Shown: positions 42,858 to 46,529 of the stretch, in pieces | How the letters are laid out: each line of letters starts with the position of its first letter | Position numbering within the stretch: the first letter of the stretch is position 1 | Assembly (NCBI GenBank): GCA_003645455.1 | Contig: QNFE01000010.1 | Location: 1 to 46,529, forward strand | DNA: 46,529 nt | Direction of reading: 5' to 3' | From: Gammaproteobacteria bacterium | GTDB lineage: Bacteria > Pseudomonadota > Gammaproteobacteria > QNFE01 | The notes under the pieces: model-generated | Told to the model about the DNA's origin: nothing | Seen by the model: only the letters and a program-made list of their open reading frames with translations | Database searches by the model: none | Program-made: the position numbers and the translations under genes

Positions 42858-42961
42858 TAAACTGGCAAAAATAAACATCTCTTTTTTGACAAGGGGGCAT
42901 GCCCCCTTGTTGGTTCTTGTGGAAAATTGAAGCCACGGATCTAACTGCCGAGTTAATATTA
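42858..42961 (+). repeat. 104-bp repeat with a 20-bp perfect palindrome, copy 2
   Basis: TAAACTGGCAAAAATAAAC, then TTTTTTGACAAGG leading into the palindrome CAAGGGGGCATGCCCCCTTG, then TTGGTTCT and ending GTTAATATTA. It has the same length and order as copy 1 (16222-16325), with divergence concentrated in the second half. It lies in the 42640-43128 gap upstream of pyc, which otherwise holds no supported gene. Confidence 0.8.
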
Positions 42962-43128
42962 AAGCCCAAATAAAAAGAATATAGTTTTTATCTGTAATTA
43001 ACTTCAATTAGGAACAAGCACTAACCTACAAGAGAGAGCTATAAAACTCACTATAAAAAAGCTTGGAATATTTGGGGTATAGTTTTTTGGTTTTTTATAG
43101 AACCGGCATTATTGTGAAGTTTTACTTG

Positions 43129-43593
43129 TTACTTATAACGAGCCTTGGCGGATATATTATCCATGCTAATTTTAAATACACGGGTGACATCAGTTAGGCT
43201 TTGGATATATTTCAAACCCTTGTTAATATAATTTTTCGAATACTTAACCAACAAACCTTCTAATGATTGTTGTTTTTCATCGTCAAAAACTTCGCTTGCT
43301 TTACCAAAAATAATCACACTTTCATATTTAGTGCCAAACTTATCAGGCAATATTTGGGTTTTACCCACAACACAAAACGAGACTTGATTATTGTTTTTGA
43401 TACAGTTGATTTTGAAACCATCAAGTGCACAATGAAAATAAATAAAATTATTCATAATGCAAAAACTCAAAGGAATACCATAGGCTTGATTATTCTTACA
43501 AACCAAAGATAAGACACCATATTCTGCCGACTCTAAAATAACCTCTGCCTCTTCAATAGATATTGCTCTTTTTTTGTTACGAATTGCTTGCAT
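43129..43593 (-). CDS. Pyridoxamine 5'-phosphate oxidase-like flavin protein (NimA-like)
   Basis: A 154-residue split-barrel protein. It begins RNKKRAISIEEAEVILESAEYGVLS, and YGIPLSFCIMNNFIYFHCALDGFK is the flavin-binding core typical of the NimA/YhbP branch; VSFCVVGKTQILPDKFGTKYESVIIFGKA completes it. It probably binds FMN or F420-like cofactors and reduces small molecules; the substrate is unknown. It overlaps the preceding gene by 17 bases. Confidence 0.85.
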   Translation of the reverse strand: MQAIRNKKRAISIEEAEVILESAEYGVLSLVCKNNQAYGIPLSFCIMNNFIYFHCALDGFKINCIKNNNQVSFCVVGKTQILPDKFGTKYESVIIFGKASEVFDDEKQQSLEGLLVKYSKNYINKGLKYIQSLTDVTRVFKISMDNISAKARYK

Positions 43594-43900
43594 AATCTCT
43601 TATAACTTCGGTTATTCTAATGTGATAATTTTGATACCATTTTTTTATTCCTTGTTCTTGGGCGATTTTATGTTCGCTATTTTGTCGCCAATTTTCTATT
43701 GATTCTAAATCTTGCCAATATGAAACTGTAATTCCTATTTTTTCTCTAACAGATTCTATCCCTAAAAATCCTGGCATTTTTCTGGCAAGCTCTACCATTC
43801 TGTCTGCAGTTTTTTGATACCCATCATTATCTTTTTTGGTGCGAATTGATGTAAAAATAACAGCAAAATATGGTGGTTTTGGGGTTGTGGCAAATGACAT
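43577..43900 (-). CDS. Antibiotic biosynthesis monooxygenase (ABM) domain protein
   Basis: A 107-residue ferredoxin-like alpha/beta protein. YFAVIFTSIRTKKDNDGYQ, MPGFLGIESVREKIGITVSYW and a final YHIRITEV strand match the ABM superfamily (PGFLG-ES, SYW motifs). Such domains cover quinol monooxygenases and many uncharacterised enzymes. It begins one base after the ftsK stop with AGGA upstream, so it is likely co-transcribed with ftsK and the PNPOx-like gene. Confidence 0.82.
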   Translation of the reverse strand: MSFATTPKPPYFAVIFTSIRTKKDNDGYQKTADRMVELARKMPGFLGIESVREKIGITVSYWQDLESIENWRQNSEHKIAQEQGIKKWYQNYHIRITEVIRDYASNS

Positions 43901-43901
43901 A

Positions 43902-46310
43902 TTAATCCTGCGGTGGTGCAGGGGCTAAGACCTCACGAGTGCCATTGTTTTGCGGAGCACTTACAACTCCTGCTCGCTCCAAAGCTTCAATAATATTAGC
44001 CGCCCTATTATAGCCTATATTAAGTCTTCTTTGTAAGTATGAAATTGAGCCTTTTTTCTCGGATGTTACGATTTTGACCGCCTCATCATATAGTTCGTCA
44101 TCAGCCTCGGCATCCGCTGATCCTTGTTGGGCAGATTTAATCTCATCACTCATATCAATGTGTTGATAATCTTTGTTGTGCTGTTTTAAGTCTTCCACTA
44201 CACTATTTACCTCGTGGTCGTCTACGAATGCTCCGTGAACTCGCTCAGGTAAAGATGTGCCAGGTGGTAGATATAACATATCACCGTGCCCTAATAATTG
44301 CTCGGCTCCTTGTTGATCCAAGATTGTGCGAGAATCTATTTTGGAGCTTACTTGAAAAGCGATTCTGGTGGGAATATTGGCTTTTATTAAACCTGTTACA
44401 ACATCAACAGAAGGTCGCTGAGTGGCAAGAATCAGATGAATGCCAGCAGCTCGTGCTTTTTGGGCAATTCTTGCGATAAGCTCTTCTACTTTTTTACCTA
44501 CCACCATCATAAGGTCGGCAAATTCATCAACGACAACGACAATATAAGGCAGAGGATCTAATTGAGGAGCTATATCTTCTGGATTTATTTTTTTGAAAAG
44601 ATGGTCTCTTATGGGGTTGCCATCTTTGATAGAATCTTTGATAACTTTATTATAACCTGCAATATTTCGCACCTTTTGTTTTGCCATATATTTATATCTA
44701 CGTTCCATCTCGGCAACACACCAGCGAAGAGCGTTAGCCGCCTCCTTCATATCAGTTACCACAGGAGTTAATAGATGTCCTATACCGTTATAAACACTTA
44801 ATTCTAACATTTTAGGGTCAATCAATATCAGGCGAACTTCGGCAGGGGTGGATTTGTATAACAAACTTAATATCATTGCATTAACTGCCACAGATTTACC
44901 GGATCCTGTGGTGCCTGCCACCAAAAGATGGGGCATTTTACCAAGGTCCGCCGTCACAGGATTACCTGCTATATCCTTACCAAGGGCAATGGTAAGAGGT
45001 GACTTTGCCACATCAAAAGTTTGTGATTTTATAATTTCACTGAGATACACCAACTCTCGTGATTCGTTCGGAATCTCCAAACCTATGGTTGATTTTCCTG
45101 CTATAACCTCAACAACACGAACGCTCATCACCGCCATGGAACGTGCGATATCGCGGGCAAGATTGGAGACGGTGGTAACCTTTAAGCCGGGGGCTAATTT
45201 TAATTCAAAACGAGTAATAATTGGACCAGGATGCACAGCGACTACTGTGGCTGTAATGTTAAATTCTTTGAGTTTTATCTCCAAAAGATTTGACATAGCC
45301 TCTAAAGCTTCGGAGCTATAACTTTGTTTTTGTGGCTTGGGAACATCTAACAATGATAAGGCTGGTAAATATTTTTGCTCCTGCTCATCACTTACCAAAG
45401 ATTCAATTTCAATTTGTTTTTGCTCATATACTTTTTTGGATTGCTTGACATCTATTAAATTAGGTTCAATTTTAACTTTTTCTTTTGGTGAGTATTTTTT
45501 ATCATCATCATATGTATTTATATTCAATTGTGGTAGTGGTGGTTCTTCTTCTTTTTTAGAGATAACTTTGTCTACAATACTTCTGAAAGATGGTCTATCT
45601 CTTGGTGTTCGTATTGGTTGTTGATGAGAATCGTTATTTTTAAAAGAAAATTCTGGCAATTTAATTTTATTAAATGGATTATTTAATTCTGAATTATCTG
45701 GCATGATTCCCATCACCATTGCCCCGACATAATCAAAAATAGATAACCATTTTATATGACTTATAACAGTAATTAAAATCACTGTTGCAACTAATTGTAA
45801 CAAGGTCAAGGCATAGATACCAAAGTATGCTAAGAGATAAAAATTTATAACTGATCCTATGAGTCCACCTGATCTGGTATCAGATGGCAACTGGTGCAAA
45901 GATGGAGCGAAATGAAGACCTAAAATAGAGCAAAAAATAATAGTTAATAATAAAATTGCAAAAAAATTAACACTATTTTCAACTGAAAAAACCTCGACAC
46001 TGTTAAATTTATTTTTAATAATATTCCATAACAATAACCATAACAAAATAATTAAGATATAAGAGACGAATCCAAAAAAATATAAAAACCCATCGGAGAT
46101 ATAAGCCCCCATACTGCCAGTAAAATTAATAATTTCATTATTTTGTCCAAATCCTGTAAAGCCCATATCTTGCCTATCAAAACCTAAGATAGCAAACAAC
46201 AGAAAAAAAGAAAAAAGCATCAAAAAAACACTTATAGTTTTCATAAAATACTTATCAGTTTTATTTGTAGGTGGTGAATTACGGGCATGATTATCTAAAT
46301 TGTAGTTCAT
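43902..46310 (-). CDS. ftsK: DNA translocase FtsK
   Basis: Septal DNA pump coordinating chromosome segregation with division. With the ATG at 46310 it has 802 residues; a TTG nine codons upstream has no ribosome site. The N-terminal ~200 residues hold four membrane helices, a variable linker rich in Lys, Pro and Glu follows to ~340, then the RecA-like motor with Walker [17 protein letters not shown], Walker [16 protein letters not shown] and [12 protein letters not shown]. The C-terminal gamma winged helix ([20 protein letters not shown]) reads KOPS sites. The linker is short compared with E. coli FtsK (1329 aa) and resembles SpoIIIE-sized homologues. Confidence 0.96.
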   Translation of the reverse strand: MNYNLDNHARNSPPTNKTDKYFMKTISVFLMLFSFFLLFAILGFDRQDMGFTGFGQNNEIINFTGSMGAYISDGFLYFFGFVSYILIILLWLLLWNIIKNKFNSVEVFSVENSVNFFAILLLTIIFCSILGLHFAPSLHQLPSDTRSGGLIGSVINFYLLAYFGIYALTLLQLVATVILITVISHIKWLSIFDYVGAMVMGIMPDNSELNNPFNKIKLPEFSFKNNDSHQQPIRTPRDRPSFRSIVDKVISKKEEEPPLPQLNINTYDDDKKYSPKEKVKIEPNLIDVKQSKKVYEQKQIEIESLVSDEQEQKYLPALSLLDVPKPQKQSYSSEALEAMSNLLEIKLKEFNITATVVAVHPGPIITRFELKLAPGLKVTTVSNLARDIARSMAVMSVRVVEVIAGKSTIGLEIPNESRELVYLSEIIKSQTFDVAKSPLTIALGKDIAGNPVTADLGKMPHLLVAGTTGSGKSVAVNAMILSLLYKSTPAEVRLILIDPKMLELSVYNGIGHLLTPVVTDMKEAANALRWCVAEMERRYKYMAKQKVRNIAGYNKVIKDSIKDGNPIRDHLFKKINPEDIAPQLDPLPYIVVVVDEFADLMMVVGKKVEELIARIAQKARAAGIHLILATQRPSVDVVTGLIKANIPTRIAFQVSSKIDSRTILDQQGAEQLLGHGDMLYLPPGTSLPERVHGAFVDDHEVNSVVEDLKQHNKDYQHIDMSDEIKSAQQGSADAEADDELYDEAVKIVTSEKKGSISYLQRRLNIGYNRAANIIEALERAGVVSAPQNNGTREVLAPAPPQD

Positions 46311-46379
46311 ATTTAAATTTATTACAAAAATTTTCAATTATATGTTATTTTCAATAAAATATCTAAAAAACTGCTGTTA

Positions 46380-46529
46380 TGAGACCTTTGCATAATTCAA
46401 GTGCTGTTTAGAATAATAAGAAAATAGTGCATATTTTATTAAAAAATGAGGAAGCTTGCAATCTATTGGACGAATTTTTTGGTAAAATAGGTGCATTTTA
46501 TTGTTGTTATAAATTGTGGTTGAATTATG
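46380..46529. repeat. MITE-like element, nearly complete (cut by window edge)
   Basis: Begins with TGAGACCTTTGCATAATTCA and reaches TTGAATTATG at the window end, ten or eleven bases short of the expected right end. If it closes like the copy at 1-124 it is about 160 bp with 21-bp terminal inverted repeats and no gene. It lies about 70 bases upstream of the ftsK start. Confidence 0.75.

Noticed and set aside
42771-43007. 78-residue minus-strand ORF upstream of pyc
   Set aside because: It runs through the 104-bp palindromic repeat and reads like random AT-rich sequence, with no ribosome site.

Overview
The window reads as AT-rich chromosome (roughly two thirds A+T by eye) of a Gram-negative bacterium, most likely a gammaproteobacterium. 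The best evidence is the collinear minus-strand block rpsB-tsf-pyrH-frr-uppS-cdsA-dxr-rseP-bamA-skp-lpxD-fabZ-lpxA, the gpsA-secB pair, and the KdkA-type lipopolysaccharide kinase. Many short interspersed palindromic repeats, MITE-like elements, broken transposase, toxin and methylase genes, and several toxin-antitoxin modules suggest a genome with active or recently active repeat families, as in some marine or host-associated lineages. That lifestyle is inference, and no species is claimed.

Layout: (1) 1-905, wreckage of an IS481-like transposase cut by a MITE-like element, a long perfect hairpin and a degenerate interspersed repeat. (2) 989-2401, plus-strand nfeD-qmcA pair. (3) 2646-16213, minus-strand envelope/translation cluster driven by a near-consensus promoter upstream of rpsB; lpxC follows lpxA as a separate unit with its own putative promoter. 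(4) 16347-18812, minus-strand di-heme cytochrome c-dctQ-dctM operon without a DctP. (5) 18813-19350, hairpin, repeats and the last ~30 codons of a lost restriction/methylase gene. (6) 19340-23288, LPS core glycosyltransferase, divergent Kdo kinase and YgjP-like protease, then leucyl aminopeptidase. (7) 23636-28312, a 1558-residue fused acyl-CoA dehydratase activase-like protein. (8) 28392-33689, znuC, gpsA, secB, a phosphodiesterase, a CxxC-cluster protein, biotin ligase and a GGCT-like protein. (9) 33690-39190, accessory island: broken VapBC/FitAB-like module, orphan antitoxin-like ORFs, BrnTA flanked by short direct repeats, and an LRR-membrane protein-LRR operon. (10) 39196-46310, pyruvate carboxylase, PNPOx-like and ABM-like proteins, FtsK. 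(11) the right edge enters a second copy of the MITE-like element seen at the left edge.

How the genes work together: the central block couples ribosome genes (S2, EF-Ts, RRF), UMP kinase, undecaprenyl-PP, CDP-diacylglycerol and isoprenoid synthesis with outer-membrane assembly (BamA, Skp, RseP) and lipid A synthesis (LpxD, FabZ, LpxA, LpxC). The GT9 enzyme and KdkA would extend and phosphorylate the inner core of the same LPS. BirA would biotinylate the C-terminal domain of the pyruvate carboxylase, the one biotin enzyme visible here.

Best candidates for undescribed biology: the LRR/membrane/LRR operon, with shared N- and C-terminal caps and recent in-frame 69-bp repeat expansion, and the giant activase in an otherwise gammaproteobacterial context. 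Smaller items are the long charged tail on S2, the di-heme cytochrome with no Met in its second heme domain, and the 104-bp palindromic repeat beside the rpsB promoter. No tRNA, rRNA or CRISPR array was seen.
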